From Saccharomycopsis phalli (taxonomy: Eukaryota > Ascomycota > Saccharomycetes > Ascoideales > Saccharomycopsidaceae), in contig CP073218.1 in the NCBI GenBank assembly GCA_020342235.1, forward strand, positions 620,001 to 684,000: a DNA stretch of 64,000 nucleotides. Direction: 5' to 3'. Positions 9,516-21,200 of this stretch are shown piece by piece. Position 1 is the first letter of the stretch, and each line of letters opens with the position of its first letter. The notes beneath the pieces are model-generated. The model did no database searches, had not been told where the DNA came from, and saw only the letters and a list, made by a program, of their open reading frames with translations. Both the position numbers and the translations under genes were made by a program.

Positions 9516-10865
9516 CTACTGACTTCCATTGTATATAAAGTATCCCATCGCCACCACTGCGAAAAAACAGCTGATAAGCAATGTGGTGGTCTTCTCTTGT
9601 TCCCGGCGGACTGCCAACTTCATGGCCAGCTCCACCTCGTTTCGGGCTAGTACATTCAAGAAAATCTCAGACTTTGGTGGCTCGGCGACGTTCTTTGGCA
9701 AGTGTGCAATTGGGTACATGCTCTCAATAAATTGCTCAATGTGGCCACACATGATACCGATCTTCAAGTAGTTTTTGTTCGCTGGCTTGGCCTTGTGGTG
9801 GATCTTGCGCACATACTCGCTGAATATCTCAGTGACACCCTCAAGAGTTCTAGAGCGGACAATCAAGTTCACAGTCGTGCCTCTTCTGATCTTTACATTC
9901 TTCTCAAACACCTTTGGGTTCTGGTACACCAACTCGAGCGTAGCAATGGCCATGACCTGAGGAATGGCACAGAAGTTGAACGTGGACTGGTCCTGGATTA
10001 GCGACAAATACCGAAGCACATCGGTAACATGCTCGAGGGCATTCAAAACCAAGTCACCGCTGCATTCCAATGCCTGGGGGAGGTTTGCTGGGATGGAAAA
10101 TGCACTCAACTGCTCAGAATGTTGGCTCCATATTTCCTTGGGCCAGAAAGAACGCTTGTCCTCCAAGTCCTCCCGGTAGTCTCTGATGATGTTTGCCTTT
10201 TGAAGGAAAAGTCCCATGGAGTTGGCCAAGTGCATGTTCTTGTTCAAGCTAGGCGCAGAAAACTTGGCCAACACAATCAAGTTGGTAAGCCCTTCGCCAA
10301 CAAGACCGGCAACATAGTGGCAGTACAAGTCGTAATCCTTGACAGAACCAACACCGTTCAAATTGAAGTTGTCATCCAAGATATAATCTGCCATGCCGTT
10401 GCCCATCTTCTTGGTTATATCAGCGATAACGTCTTGGTATTCCGGCTTGAGGTTGTGGAACTCTTTCAAAATCACGTCAAACTTCACCAACACAATCCGG
10501 TCCTTCTCGTTCGGCCCACTGTCAGAAAAGGTCCAGTCTTCCAACTTTAACTTCTCATAAAAGGTCCGTAGCAATGGAATCTTGATCTTGGAGTCGAGAC
10601 TCATGTCGTCCTCCACGGTATCCAAAGCCCGTAAAATCAAGTAGAACAACATAACGGCATTGCGAAGCTCAGGGTGCAACTCTTCAATGACAGCAGCAAA
10701 CGATCTCGACGTCTTCTTGAGTAACGTGTAGCATTCTAAGACACTAGCTGACTCAGAGGAAGGATCACGCGGATGAAGCTTCTCCTTGAATACAAAATAC
10801 TGAAGAGCCGTGTAGAACTCACTAGGATGCAACACCAACTCCAATACTTTATTTAAAGCACCCAT
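9516..10865 (-). CDS. ERG9: Squalene synthase (farnesyl-diphosphate farnesyltransferase)
   Basis: This 449-residue enzyme joins two farnesyl diphosphates into squalene with NADPH, the first committed step to ergosterol, on the ER membrane. The two Asp-rich magnesium/diphosphate motifs are visible: DTVEDD near residue 82 and DYREDLEDKRSFWP near residue 227. The strongly conserved FNFCAIPQVMAIATLE segment is also present. The last about 22 residues (LLISCFFAVVAMGYFIY) form the C-terminal membrane anchor typical of the family. The start is the ATG at 10863-10865; the 11 codons upstream lack an ATG. A CACGTG site at 10968-10973 lies about 100 bases upstream. Confidence 0.96.
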   Translation of the reverse strand: MGALNKVLELVLHPSEFYTALQYFVFKEKLHPRDPSSESASVLECYTLLKKTSRSFAAVIEELHPELRNAVMLFYLILRALDTVEDDMSLDSKIKIPLLRTFYEKLKLEDWTFSDSGPNEKDRIVLVKFDVILKEFHNLKPEYQDVIADITKKMGNGMADYILDDNFNLNGVGSVKDYDLYCHYVAGLVGEGLTNLIVLAKFSAPSLNKNMHLANSMGLFLQKANIIRDYREDLEDKRSFWPKEIWSQHSEQLSAFSIPANLPQALECSGDLVLNALEHVTDVLRYLSLIQDQSTFNFCAIPQVMAIATLELVYQNPKVFEKNVKIRRGTTVNLIVRSRTLEGVTEIFSEYVRKIHHKAKPANKNYLKIGIMCGHIEQFIESMYPIAHLPKNVAEPPKSEIFLNVLARNEVELAMKLAVRREQEKTTTLLISCFFAVVAMGYFIYNGSQ

Positions 10866-10967
10866 CCTTGCAACTCGTGGATTTATTTCACCACTCAAAG
10901 ATTATACGAAAGAATTACCCGGGCAGTCAGCAATACGATGTGGTTATGCGCCATGGTGTCATATCGT

Positions 10968-10973
10968 CACGTG
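10968..10973. promoter_or_regulatory. CACGTG element upstream of ERG9
   Basis: GTCACGTGAA lies between ERG9 and the 3' end of TOP2, about 100 bases from the ERG9 start. It matches the Cbf1/E-box element seen in many promoters of this window. Confidence 0.45.
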
Positions 10974-11088
10974 AAGATAAGCCCGGTTATTTACGCAGCT
11001 AGTTTTTACATATATTGTAGCTATTTGGTAGCAAGTCATTGTGCAAATCACTAGCAATATCTAGAAATCTCAAGTAATCTGTATTTGT

Positions 11089-14000
11089 CTAATCATCAAT
11101 CACAAAATCATCGTCGTCGTCATCTTCTTCCTCTTCAAAGTCATCTTCAGATCCTGTGTCAGACCCAAGTGCTTCATCGTAACTAATCTTTTTTGCAGTG
11201 GCTGCAGCTCTTCGTCGTGGCGGCTTTACAACCGGTTCGGCATCCATTTCCACGTCAGACAACTCATCGTCACTTATCACTATTGCCTTTGACTTTGGTG
11301 CTGCCTTCTTTGGTGCCGCTTTCTTTGGTGCTGCCTTCTTTGGCGCCGCCTTTTTCGGGGCTGCCTTTTTCGGGGCTGCTTTTTTAGCTCCTTTTTTAGG
11401 TGCTTCCTCGGCTGGCTCATTAGAATTCTTGGTTCCATTAGTGCCAGAAGCACTAGAGTCAAACAACCCAGCAACGCTGTTAAATTGCGTAAATATATCG
11501 CTAGAAGTGCTAGAGGAAGATACTTCACCATTGGAAACTGCCGGCGTATCCCCGAATATAGTCTTTGCCTTTCCCAAGAGCGAGTTCATTCTATCCTTAT
11601 CGTCAACTGGCTCACTCTTAACCGACAGACTCAATTGGCTGACAATATCCAGACCATTTTCCTGCTTAACATCCGGGGTATTTTCCTTCTTGACTCTGGT
11701 CTTTTTAGCCTTTGGTTCCTTAAAGTCAGGCTCAACATACTCGCCCTTTGCAATAACCTCGACTGCTGCTGCCCCCTTTCCTGTCTTCTTCTTGGTCTTT
11801 TTTGCACCTGGCATGTAGTCATCGTCCTCATCCTTTCGCTTCCGCTTTTTAGGCTGCTTAGTCTTGGACATGCCGTCAAACTGCATCTTTTCCGCGTCAT
11901 CGAGCAAAAACTGCTTGTAGGCATCCTCAAACGCGTCCAAGTCGATTATCCACAAATCCTTGGCGGACTTTGTCAAGAGAATGTTCAACTCCTCCTCCTT
12001 GGCATCCCTTTGCTTGAGCAACTTCTCGTACTTTTCCTTGGTCAACGACCAGATAGCCATACTCAAGAGATAGTCAAACGAGGATCCCAAAGTATCAGGG
12101 ACATGTTCACCCTCATCCGTGTCAGGAATCTCATCATCCAGTTCTTCCTTGACCTCTGCAGGTACTTCATTTTCGTCAATCAACTTCCCACTCTTGCTAA
12201 ACCGTGGGAATTTCAACTGCACCAATTCCTGAATCAAGTCCACTCTCTTTCTGTTGCTAACCTTTAATTCCTTGTCAATAATCAACTTAATGAACCGCGC
12301 CCGAGCACTCAACTGTATCAATTGCTCCCTCAAAGATTGGGACATGTAGTCCTTTCTCTTTTGGTAGTATTCCAAGCGGACATAGTAGTATGCCTGGATG
12401 ATATCATTTGGACACTCGAACCTCTGCAACTTGCCCTTGGCATTAAACAAGATCATGTTCGAAAGACTAATGTTCTGGATGAGCTTGAACCGCTCATAGT
12501 ACCCAATGCTTTCGGTCTTTCTCATCTGCTCGAGCGAGAGAGTAATGATAAACTTGTGGCCCTCTAAATCATCTTGCTCAGAATAGTTTGAGATGAACTT
12601 CTCCACATTTTTCTCAGAGGCAGTGTTGGTCAACGAGTTCTCAATAAATTCTTTAATGGTAGAGGTCCATGTCTTGGCTGGAATCTCGCTGATTACCAAC
12701 GTGGTGTCATCGATCTTTTCCACACGTCCATACATTCTAAACCGATCTGCAGACACTTTTTGCACAGTTCCACGCCAGTTTCGAAACCATGGAACAAGAG
12801 GCTCCATTTCTTCGCCCTTTAATAATCGGCGGACATTCGCAGCAACATCGCGTGGATTGTACTGAGGAATGCTCGTTGACCAACCAGTGCCAATACCTTC
12901 GGCACCGTTAATGAGAACCATTGGAATGATAGGCAAGTACCACTGAGGCTCGACTGTTTTGTCGTCATCCTTGATATAGTCTAGCAACGGATGGTCTTCC
13001 TCCTTGAAGATACTCTTTGTGATTTTGCTCAACTCCGTATAGATATATCTCGCACTGGCATGGTCCTTTCCTCCTGCGTCACGGGTACCAAAACCTCCGT
13101 TTGGTTGCAATAAGTAAATGTTGTTGCTGCCAATGAAGTCCTGGGCCATTCCGACAATAGTCTGCACCAACGAAAGCTCACCATGGTGGTAGTTGGAGGT
13201 CGACGAGACATATCCTTGCAAGTCGTTAACCTTCAACTCCTTGGTAATGTTCCGCTTGAAGAAAGTGTACAAGACCTTCCGCTGGGTAGGCTTGAATCCA
13301 TCCAACAAACTAGGAATCGACCGGATATTGTCAGCCATGGAAAACAAAATCAACTCCTTGTTGATAAAGTCGTCGTAGGGAATTGTCTTCAATGTCGGGT
13401 CTAAATGGGTTCCGGCCTCGAAGCCCGCCAACCAGTTCTTCCGCTCGTCGGCCTTCTTTTTGGAAAACGCCAACTCGATGAACCCCTTGTCCTCATCCTT
13501 CATAATGTCAAAGTACTTGATGTGATGGTCCAAGTCACTAAAGTACTTCATCATATCCTTTGCCTCAGAGGTTCCCAATCCCTTGTAATATTTGGACTTG
13601 AATGCGACTCGCGAACCCTCACTGGCAAGCCAGCGCTCGTATTCTGGCATGGTGTAGAACAACTTGACCTGCTTGTTTCTGGCAAACGTCACCTTGACGA
13701 TTGGGGTGATGAACTCAAGCAAGAACCCAGGGATATTCAACAAGCCTGGAAACGACGACTCGATGAAATTGATGATCAACCCCTTGATGTGCGACCCGTC
13801 GTAATCCTGATCGGTCATGATCATGATATGCCCGTAACGGAGTCCCTTGGAACTCTCATACTTCTTCTTGTGTTGCAATCCAATGATCTGCTTCAAGTGC
13901 TTAATCTCCTTGTTGTTCATGATCTGGTCTGTTGTGGCGTCTCTGACGTTCAACAACTTCCCTCGGAGCGGAAATACTCCGTAATAGTCTCTTCCAACTA

Positions 14001-15477
14001 CCTTCAATCCAGCAACAGCCAATGCCTTGGCAGAATCTCCTTCGGTCAAAATCAAGGTGCACTTGTCACTCTCCCTGGTTCCGGCCTTGTTGGCATCCTC
14101 CAACTTGCTAACAGACACGCGGTTTTTTCTCCCAGCACCGTCGGTCTTGCGCAACTCCTTGTCGGCGTTTGCCTGGGCAATGTCCAAAATCTGCTGGATA
14201 AAGTCGGTTTTAATGAGCTTCTTGATGAAGTCCTCGGAGACCACAAACTTCGAGCCAAAAGACGACACCTTGGTGATCATCTGTTCCTTGGTCTGGGACG
14301 TGAATGCGGGGTTCTCGATCAAGCAGTTGACAAACAAAAACATGTTGTTGCGGATTTGGAACGGCTTCACCTTGGCGTTCTTGTGCTTCTTCTTCAAGTA
14401 GTCCAACGTCTTGGTGACAATCTGGTCGGCAATGTAATTCACGTGTGTGCCGCCCGAGGTCGTGGCAATCGAGTTTACAAACGATACCTGGGTAAAGGCC
14501 GAGTCGCTGGTGGAAAACGCAACTTCCCACCGGTCGCTACTCGCATACACCACTGGAGGAGCCTCCAAGGGCTCTTCAGGGGCTTCGCCTTTGAGTTTTG
14601 CAAGCTGGGCAGACTCCAAGTACATTTTTATGTACGACTTGAAGTCGCGCACCGGCACTTGGGTACCATTGAGGTACACCGAGACGCCCTTGACACTTCC
14701 AGCAATGTCATACACCCGTCTCTTCAAAAGACCCAGGGTGTCCACATCCAAGTCCAGCATGCCAAATTTCTGCAAATCTGGACTGAAGGTGATTTTCGTG
14801 TACTCGCCGTTCTTTTTGACAAACTTGCTAATCTTTGCCGGGTTGCATACCGACATGTTGTCCAACCACGTTTGCTTGTACACCTGCTCGGTGTTTCTGT
14901 CGGCGGTCTCTAGCTCGAATTTCTTGGAGTAGATGTTGCACAACTTGGCACCATACCCGTTTCGTCCCCCCGTGACCTTCTTCTCGTTATCATCGTAGTT
15001 TGACGACGTGAGCAAGTGGCCAAAGATCATTTCTGGAACATAGCATTTTTCCTTGTCATGCACCTCGATCGGAATACCCTTGCCGTCGTTTTTGACGCTG
15101 ATCAAGTTGTTTTCCGCGTCAATGTACACCTCGATCTTCTTCATGGTGGGGTCGCGGATCTTGTTGTCGGCAGCATTGACCAAGATCTCATCAAAGATTT
15201 TCAACAACGCAGGGACATATGTAATCGTCTTCTGCACCAACTTCCCCTCCTCGTCAATGATCCACATTAACTCATTGGCAGGCTCCACTGAGCCAATGTA
15301 CTGTTGTTAGCATGCGCGATGAAATTGCAGGGTGTCCAGGTAATTGACGTGTCTAAAATAGGTATTACCTTTAAATAATCCCAGAACCGTTAGCTAACCA
15401 CTTACCGTATCTGGACGCTTCAAAATATGCTCCAACTGTGTCAACTTGACATACTTGTCGCCCGCTTTACCTGTCAT
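11089..15477 (-). CDS. TOP2: DNA topoisomerase II, one intron
   Basis: Exon 1 (15477 down to 15406) encodes MTGKAGDKYVKLTQ and the start of the ATPase domain, ending in KRPDT. A 105-base intron (15405-15301) follows, and exon 2 resumes with YIGSVEPANELMW. The joined protein has 1427 residues. It has the GHKL ATPase domain (NAADNK, GGRNGYGAKLCN), the TOPRIM domain (EGDSAKALA, DQDYDGSHI), the gyrase-A-like domain with the Tyr region (GTRDAGGKDHASARYIYTEL, catalytic Tyr about four residues downstream of the Arg) and an acidic/basic C-terminal tail. The enzyme passes one duplex through another in the nucleus. The tail has seven AAPKK-like repeats and ends in an acidic run. The CTG at 14734 sits where relatives have a hydrophobic residue. 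Confidence 0.96.
11300..11395 (-). repeat. 15-bp tandem repeat encoding AAPKK units in the TOP2 tail
   Basis: About six to seven copies of a 15-bp unit encode lysine/alanine/proline repeats in the disordered C-terminal region of TOP2, like histone H1-type DNA-binding tails. Confidence 0.8.
15301..15405 (-). other. Spliceosomal intron of TOP2, 105 bases
   Basis: On the minus strand the donor is GTAAGT at 15405-15400, the branch site GCTAAC lies just before AACAG, and the acceptor AG ends at 15301. Splicing joins KRPDT to YIGSVE, matching the highly conserved N-terminus of the family. Confidence 0.92.
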
Positions 15478-15744
15478 GGCCAAGTTGGTAGTTGCAATTT
15501 CCAAAACACTGCTAAATAGGTGCATGCCGGGGCTCCAAACCAAATGAGGCCGACGCAACGGAAACATGCACAGAGACGGTAGCACGACTTTCCTACCATG
15601 ACTTAAAAGTCTCCTTTGTATCATGCTTGGCGTATCGTGCCGACGTTTTACTGCTTTCCCCGTCGCCCAGGTCCGGACCAGGGTTACCCGGTCACAGCAC
15701 CTTATCTGGCTGAGGGCTGCTGCTCTCAACCTGGTAGTAGCACC

Positions 15745-16698
15745 ATGAACCACAAGAACATTCTTTTAATGGGCAAAAGTGGCTCGGGAAAGTCCTCCAT
15801 GCGAAGCATGATCTTCTCGAACTACTCGGCCATTGACACCCGGCGCTTGGGCGCAACCATAGACATTGAGCGGACCCAGATTCGTCTTTTGAATAACCTC
15901 AACTTATCGTTGTTGGATTGCGGTGGACAGGACATTTTCATGCTCAACTATCTCAAGGGAGGCTCCGCACAGTTGCAGAATGCAGAGTTGCTCATATACG
16001 TGTTTGACATTGACGGCACCCAGCCAAAGGACATTGAGATATTCAACCTCATCTTAAACACCCTCAAGGCAGTCAGCCCAGACTGTAAGATATTTGTGCT
16101 TGTGCATAAAATGGACCTTGTCAATGAAGAGGAAAAGAACAAGGTGTTGACCGACTTCACCATCAATGTCCGTAAAGGTGCCTCCAACATGCAATACTTC
16201 AAGGGCAGAATCAACATGACCGGGACATCGATTTGGGACGAGTCCTTGTATCACGCCTGGTCAGACATTGTCGGATCGCTAATCCCCCAGACTACGACGT
16301 TGCAGAAATATCTAAAGAACTTGGCTTCGATTGTCAATGCCGAAACCGTAATGATCTTTGAGACCCTGACATTTCTCTCCATAGCCACCCATCCGGTGGA
16401 CATTCCCGATGTAGAAAAGGACAACTTGAACCTGATAACCCAAAAGGTGTCTGGGATTATAAAAAACTACAAGAAGAGCACAGAGAAAATCACCGCGCGA
16501 TTCAAGTCGTTGACGTTATATGCAAGAAGCAAAAATGTCTACCTCGACAACTTGACTGAGAACATGGTGATTATGATTGTCATTCCCGACCAGAATGTCG
16601 AGAAGGACACGAAAAATATCGCCGAGGAGCAGTACGTCCATGAGATTATCAAAAAATGCCGCCGGAAGTTTGAGAGCTTGGACTTTGGCAAAAACTAG
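15745..16698 (+). CDS. GTR1: Rag-family GTPase Gtr1
   Basis: This 317-residue GTPase starts at ATG 15745 (MNHKNILLMG). The P-loop GKSGSGKSS is at about residues 10-18, the Rag-type switch segment LGATIDIE follows, and LLDCGGQDIFM is the G3 motif. HKMDL is the Rag-type G4. The C-terminal half is the longin/roadblock-like dimer domain. Gtr1 pairs with Gtr2 on the vacuole surface in the EGO complex and passes amino-acid signals to TORC1. It shares a 267-bp divergent promoter with TOP2. The in-frame CTG at 16366 (FET-CTG-TFL) aligns with Thr/Ala in yeast Gtr1 and human RagA, supporting CTG read as Ser. Confidence 0.95.
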   Translation: MNHKNILLMGKSGSGKSSMRSMIFSNYSAIDTRRLGATIDIERTQIRLLNNLNLSLLDCGGQDIFMLNYLKGGSAQLQNAELLIYVFDIDGTQPKDIEIFNLILNTLKAVSPDCKIFVLVHKMDLVNEEEKNKVLTDFTINVRKGASNMQYFKGRINMTGTSIWDESLYHAWSDIVGSLIPQTTTLQKYLKNLASIVNAETVMIFETLTFLSIATHPVDIPDVEKDNLNLITQKVSGIIKNYKKSTEKITARFKSLTLYARSKNVYLDNLTENMVIMIVIPDQNVEKDTKNIAEEQYVHEIIKKCRRKFESLDFGKN

Positions 16699-16943
16699 TT
16701 TGCAGTCGCCGGCAGACGTTGGCAAACCCCAGTTTGCAAAATCACCGGCTCGCTCCGGATGGTGGAGTGCTTGATACAAAAAAGTTTGACAATTTAAAAT
16801 CAGTCAGCCTCCAGACGATCCTCTTCTGGAAGTTTTTCGTGTGTGGCTTTCTGCAAATAATTGTCATTATATATAATAGTTTAGAAACTGTGGCTACAAT
16901 ACATGTGATTTCAAAGTGCAGCTACATTACGCTATGATGTAAT

Positions 16944-17897
16944 TCAGTACAACTTGGAAAAGTCCGTCCCTCCATTCTCGCTAGGTGGTACTTGTAGCCA
17001 ATTCAATTCGTCATATTCCGCCTCGCCTTCAATGACGTGAAACACATACCCATAACGCGATTTCAACGACCGGTTGGCCTTTGATTTATGGAGCACAGAA
17101 TGATGGATCAAGACTAGTGATCCCGCGTCACATTCCACCAATTTGTAATCCTCGGGATCATCCTCGGGTAATGCCTTGATTTCCTCGTCGCTCTTGATGT
17201 TGACGAAATTCAATCCTTTTCTTCCCTTGTCGATTTTAACAAACCGTTTGGAGATTGGATACCGTTTGTGTGACCCAGGATTATAACTAAGGCAGCCATT
17301 TTCCTCTCGGCAATCTTCAAGTGCAAACCAGAAGCCGATTGCGCTGAGTGGGTCAGTATAGAGAAAGCATCCATCCTGGTGGGGAGGAACTTCGCCTCCA
17401 ATCTCAGGCTGCTTGAAAATTAGCATACTTTGAAGAACACGAGCATCCTTGAACCCTAGCGTCTTACTAATGGCTTTTATTTGCGCATTAAAGGATAATT
17501 TACTATACACTGGGTCCTTGCTATGCAAGTCATGCCCAATTTTGTTGATACTCTTCTCCTTGGGCTTCACCAAATTCCCGTGTTTATCAAACGCTTCGTC
17601 CTCAAAAAAGAACCGGATTTTATCTGATGAGCCAATGAAATAATCGTCGCCAACATGATTATCGTCGCCAGTAGTGAACTTGGTTTTGGGATGACTAGCC
17701 ACATTAAACCCCGTAAGAAGCTCATTGGCTCTGGTTGTCAATTCATTAATTTCGGATGATGTTAAAAAGTTGGGCAATACAAGACATCCTTCTTGGTCAA
17801 ATTTCCTCAACTGTTCCTTTGTTAATCCGTTCATATAGCTCATATCGTTTGTTCCCTGATAGATAAGGCTCAATTGGGCCTCGGTGCCATTCAACAT
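16944..17897 (-). CDS. Phytanoyl-CoA dioxygenase-like Fe(II)/2-oxoglutarate oxygenase
   Basis: This 317-residue protein belongs to the PHYH/PHYHD1 family of non-haem iron oxygenases. The iron-binding HxD motif appears in PPHQDGCF (near residue 172), with the distal His in LIHHSVLHKS. The Arg in KSRYGYVFH is a likely 2-oxoglutarate ligand. Family members hydroxylate 2-methyl-branched acyl-CoAs or other small substrates; the substrate here is unknown. There is no SKL-type ending (C-terminus FSKLY), so a peroxisomal site is not supported. S. cerevisiae has no close homologue, as far as I recall. The start is the ATG at 17895-17897; another Met at residue 19 is an alternative. It converges with GTR1. 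Confidence 0.88.
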   Translation of the reverse strand: MLNGTEAQLSLIYQGTNDMSYMNGLTKEQLRKFDQEGCLVLPNFLTSSEINELTTRANELLTGFNVASHPKTKFTTGDDNHVGDDYFIGSSDKIRFFFEDEAFDKHGNLVKPKEKSINKIGHDLHSKDPVYSKLSFNAQIKAISKTLGFKDARVLQSMLIFKQPEIGGEVPPHQDGCFLYTDPLSAIGFWFALEDCREENGCLSYNPGSHKRYPISKRFVKIDKGRKGLNFVNIKSDEEIKALPEDDPEDYKLVECDAGSLVLIHHSVLHKSKANRSLKSRYGYVFHVIEGEAEYDELNWLQVPPSENGGTDFSKLY

Positions 17898-18265
17898 GCA
17901 TGATCAAAGATAACCGATGAAAAACCCTTTTACGGCAATTCAAATACAGCTGTTGAATTAGCAGCTGGGGTGCGAGTTGGTGAAATAAACAAAATATATT
18001 TACGTAACCATTCAAAGAGTCTGACTATATTTGAAAGGAGACTTGTCTGCTTGGTAAAATGAAAGTGAGGTCATTGTCCAAAGGAGTGGAGTTGGAAAGT
18101 AAGCTGTCAATGAGTCTAGTCATGGTTAAACTCCTCTTTATTACAGACTGTTTATACAATCAATTACACATTTTACGTCAGTTTTCCAAAATACCACAAC
18201 TTACCATTTTATTAAACCATCATCTACCTCAACCACATCATTTCTATCCATTACAAAGTTCATAA
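17898..18265. other. Intergenic region between PHYH-like gene and MPH1
   Basis: This 368 bp region is the promoter of the PHYH-like gene and the 3' flank of MPH1. It is AT-rich; I see no RNA gene, repeat or clear binding site in it. Confidence 0.5.
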
Positions 18266-21200
18266 TCACTCATACGCCACATCATCAACAATTGTTTCAC
18301 AACACTTTAATTTATCCATTTTCTCCGCTGCTGTTTGCAACTCGCTCTTGCTAAACATCCTTGCACTACCATTTTTCAAACCCTCCAATCTCTTGGATGT
18401 TTCACTGTGTCCGACTATCCCGGTTTTCAACCCAAGCCCTTTGCACGGATCTCCCAAAGTGAAATTATCAACGTTCACACACGTTTCACACAAGTCCAAT
18501 TCTTGGACATTGCTGGCATACCCTGACCTATAGCCAAACTTCATACTGTACACCCGATCGTTCATTTTAATCGGCTCACATGCTACTTTTAACGGTCTGC
18601 ATTTTCGGCCTTCTTCTATTACTTTCCGGTACTCTTGTTCTGTCATTAATCGGCTTAGTTCTTCGTCATTTCTCTGTTTTCTTCGAGGTCCTAAGGTACG
18701 CCTCTTTAATGTATTGCTCGTAATCTTGTTTCCAGTGACACCGATAGCCCCAATCTTATTTTTTATCATACTCCTAATGTCCTTGTCTATATTCATATTA
18801 ACAACCTTCTCTATCCGTATATCATATTCCTGTGAATCGTTATCTTTATCAGCAGCATCTGGTGGCTTGTGAACTGCATTCTCCAGCCGGCTGTCATATT
18901 CTTGTGTAGGCGAAAGCACTTCTGGGTTGCCCCTGCGTAAATTATCCAACTCATTACCAACTGTTTCAGTGACTTTGGTTGAATTTTCCGTTTCTTTGTT
19001 GCTATTTTCATGAATTTCTTTTGTGCCCTTAGTTAAAGGCTCTTCGAGACTTTGTTGATGATTCTCGTCTAATGGGTTATTAGTATTTTGCCTCACCAAT
19101 GGATGCTCTCTTGCAGTCAGCATGCCGTTAAACTCCACAATACTATCTTCCTGAAATCCGTCTGAATCTTCAAAATCATCCTCTTTAAACTCATTTGGTT
19201 CTTCCACATCACTAATGTTTTCAATCACCCTTTCTTTCTCAACATCATGTTCGTTGTCCACATTGGTGATATCCTTCTGATTGTCTGGCTCATTATTTTC
19301 ATCCATGACAATTATACTGTTTGTGCCTTTTCTTGATTTCTCGATATCATTCTCAAGTCTGCCTCTTTGCGAATCTGCCTCCTGTGACAGCTCCAACACA
19401 TCCATAATATCAGAGTTTCTCTTCTTCCTCCTTTTGGCCCCCAACGACTCTTCTTTACTTCCTCTCTTTCTCACCATGTCAGAAGCTGATTTGAATCCAG
19501 TTTCAGCATTATCGGGCATAAAAAACTTCTTCTTTGGTGCCTTCTTTGGTCTCAACAACAACGTCTCTATACAAGTTTCTCTCGATCGCTTTCCCTTCTC
19601 ATTCATCTTTTGAATTGCTTTTTTAATGATCAACTCATCCTCTTCTTCATTGGCAAATTCATCGTCTATCTGGATATATTTCTTCTCACATGATGGATTA
19701 TACGTTTCGGGAATTAGGCGGGGAGAGTTGTGGTATGTGAACTTATCGCCATTAGTAATTTGATCTTGAAGAATTTCATATGCTCTCATTGACTTTTCAA
19801 ACTTGTGATTTTCCTGACTGGTGAGTAATAATAAAACATGACCATCCTTCTTTCTACCAGTTCTCCCTATTCGTTGGACATTCTTGATAGGTGATGATGT
19901 AGCATCATAGCAAACAATCATGTCAACTTCACCAATGTCCAATCCTTCTTCTCCAATAGAAGTAGCCACTAGGATATTATATTCGCCTCGTTTAAACTGA
20001 TCAATCAACTGTTTCTGTTGCTTTTGTGACATACCATTGATTTGTGCATTCTCGGAAGAGTCTGCTCTACTAATGACTTCCTGGCTCAAGTTCTTTTTTT
20101 TCTCCAGCCTTTTCTCCTGCGAAGTTTGATTCTTCTTCTTTTTTTTCCCTCCTCTTTCCCGAAAAGTTACCTCGTCAAACTTTTCCTTCTCGGCACTTTG
20201 TCCTATAAAGATGTGTGGTTTTAGCAAGTCATGTTTACCTATCGAGTCAATGGCTCTGACAATCTCCAAGGCAGATTCACGTAACTCAGTGAATACAATT
20301 ACCCTCGAATTTTCCAAACGCTCCTTGTCTGAATAAAATTCGGTCAACTCTTGTATAAGAATTTCTATTTTGGGATGACCCAAATACCTGTTATCCTCTA
20401 CTTTCTTCTCGTAATCCGTTAGAATACTCTTCACTAACGGATTATAATAAAATCCAGCTGCAATTTTATTGGTAGACTTCCCCAAGTCATACTTGGCAGT
20501 GAATTCCAGATGCCGCTCTTTTAAATACCGGTAAAAAGTTTTGACACCATATACTTTAAGCCGCCGGAACATAAATCCCACATAGGTCAATACTTGGAGC
20601 ACAAAGTAGAGATACCATTTCAAACCTTCGGGATATCCTGGGTTATTTATAACCTTCTGTGCGGCTTGCATAGCTTGAAACCCATTGATTCTTGCCGCGT
20701 CAGGTTCTTCATATACTTTGTGCTTATTAGCAATTTGAAGAGCGGCTTTTGCCGCACCAGCTATTCTCTCAGTAATATCATTTATATCATCATTCATTTC
20801 CACGGTGCGCTTATCCATCTCCTTGTGCTTCATGTACTGCTTCAAGTCAGGTGACTCTTCGGTTCTGATTTCAATGCTGGAAGCCAACAAATTGTCAACA
20901 ACTTCCTGGACACTAATTATATCAGCACCAGGAGTTGCTGTGAGAGCTAGTATCCGGATATTTACTGCGAATCGACTGATAAACTTGATGATGTTGTTGT
21001 ATGCGTAGTTGCCTCGAGTCCGATGCGCCTCATCAATTACTAGTAAGCAAATGGACTTTGGGTCGCAAAAGCCGGCCTTTAAATCATTCTCCACAACCTG
21101 AGGCGTGGAAAATATCACGCGTTTTGAACCCCAAATTGCAGGCCGGTTTTTTCGCGACTTGTCCAACAACACAGCCACATCATTTGAAGGGATTCCGCTA

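Noticed and set aside
13405-14913. 502-codon open frame antisense to TOP2
   Set aside because: It is a mirror of a biased-codon gene; composition and lack of any family motif show it is a shadow of TOP2.
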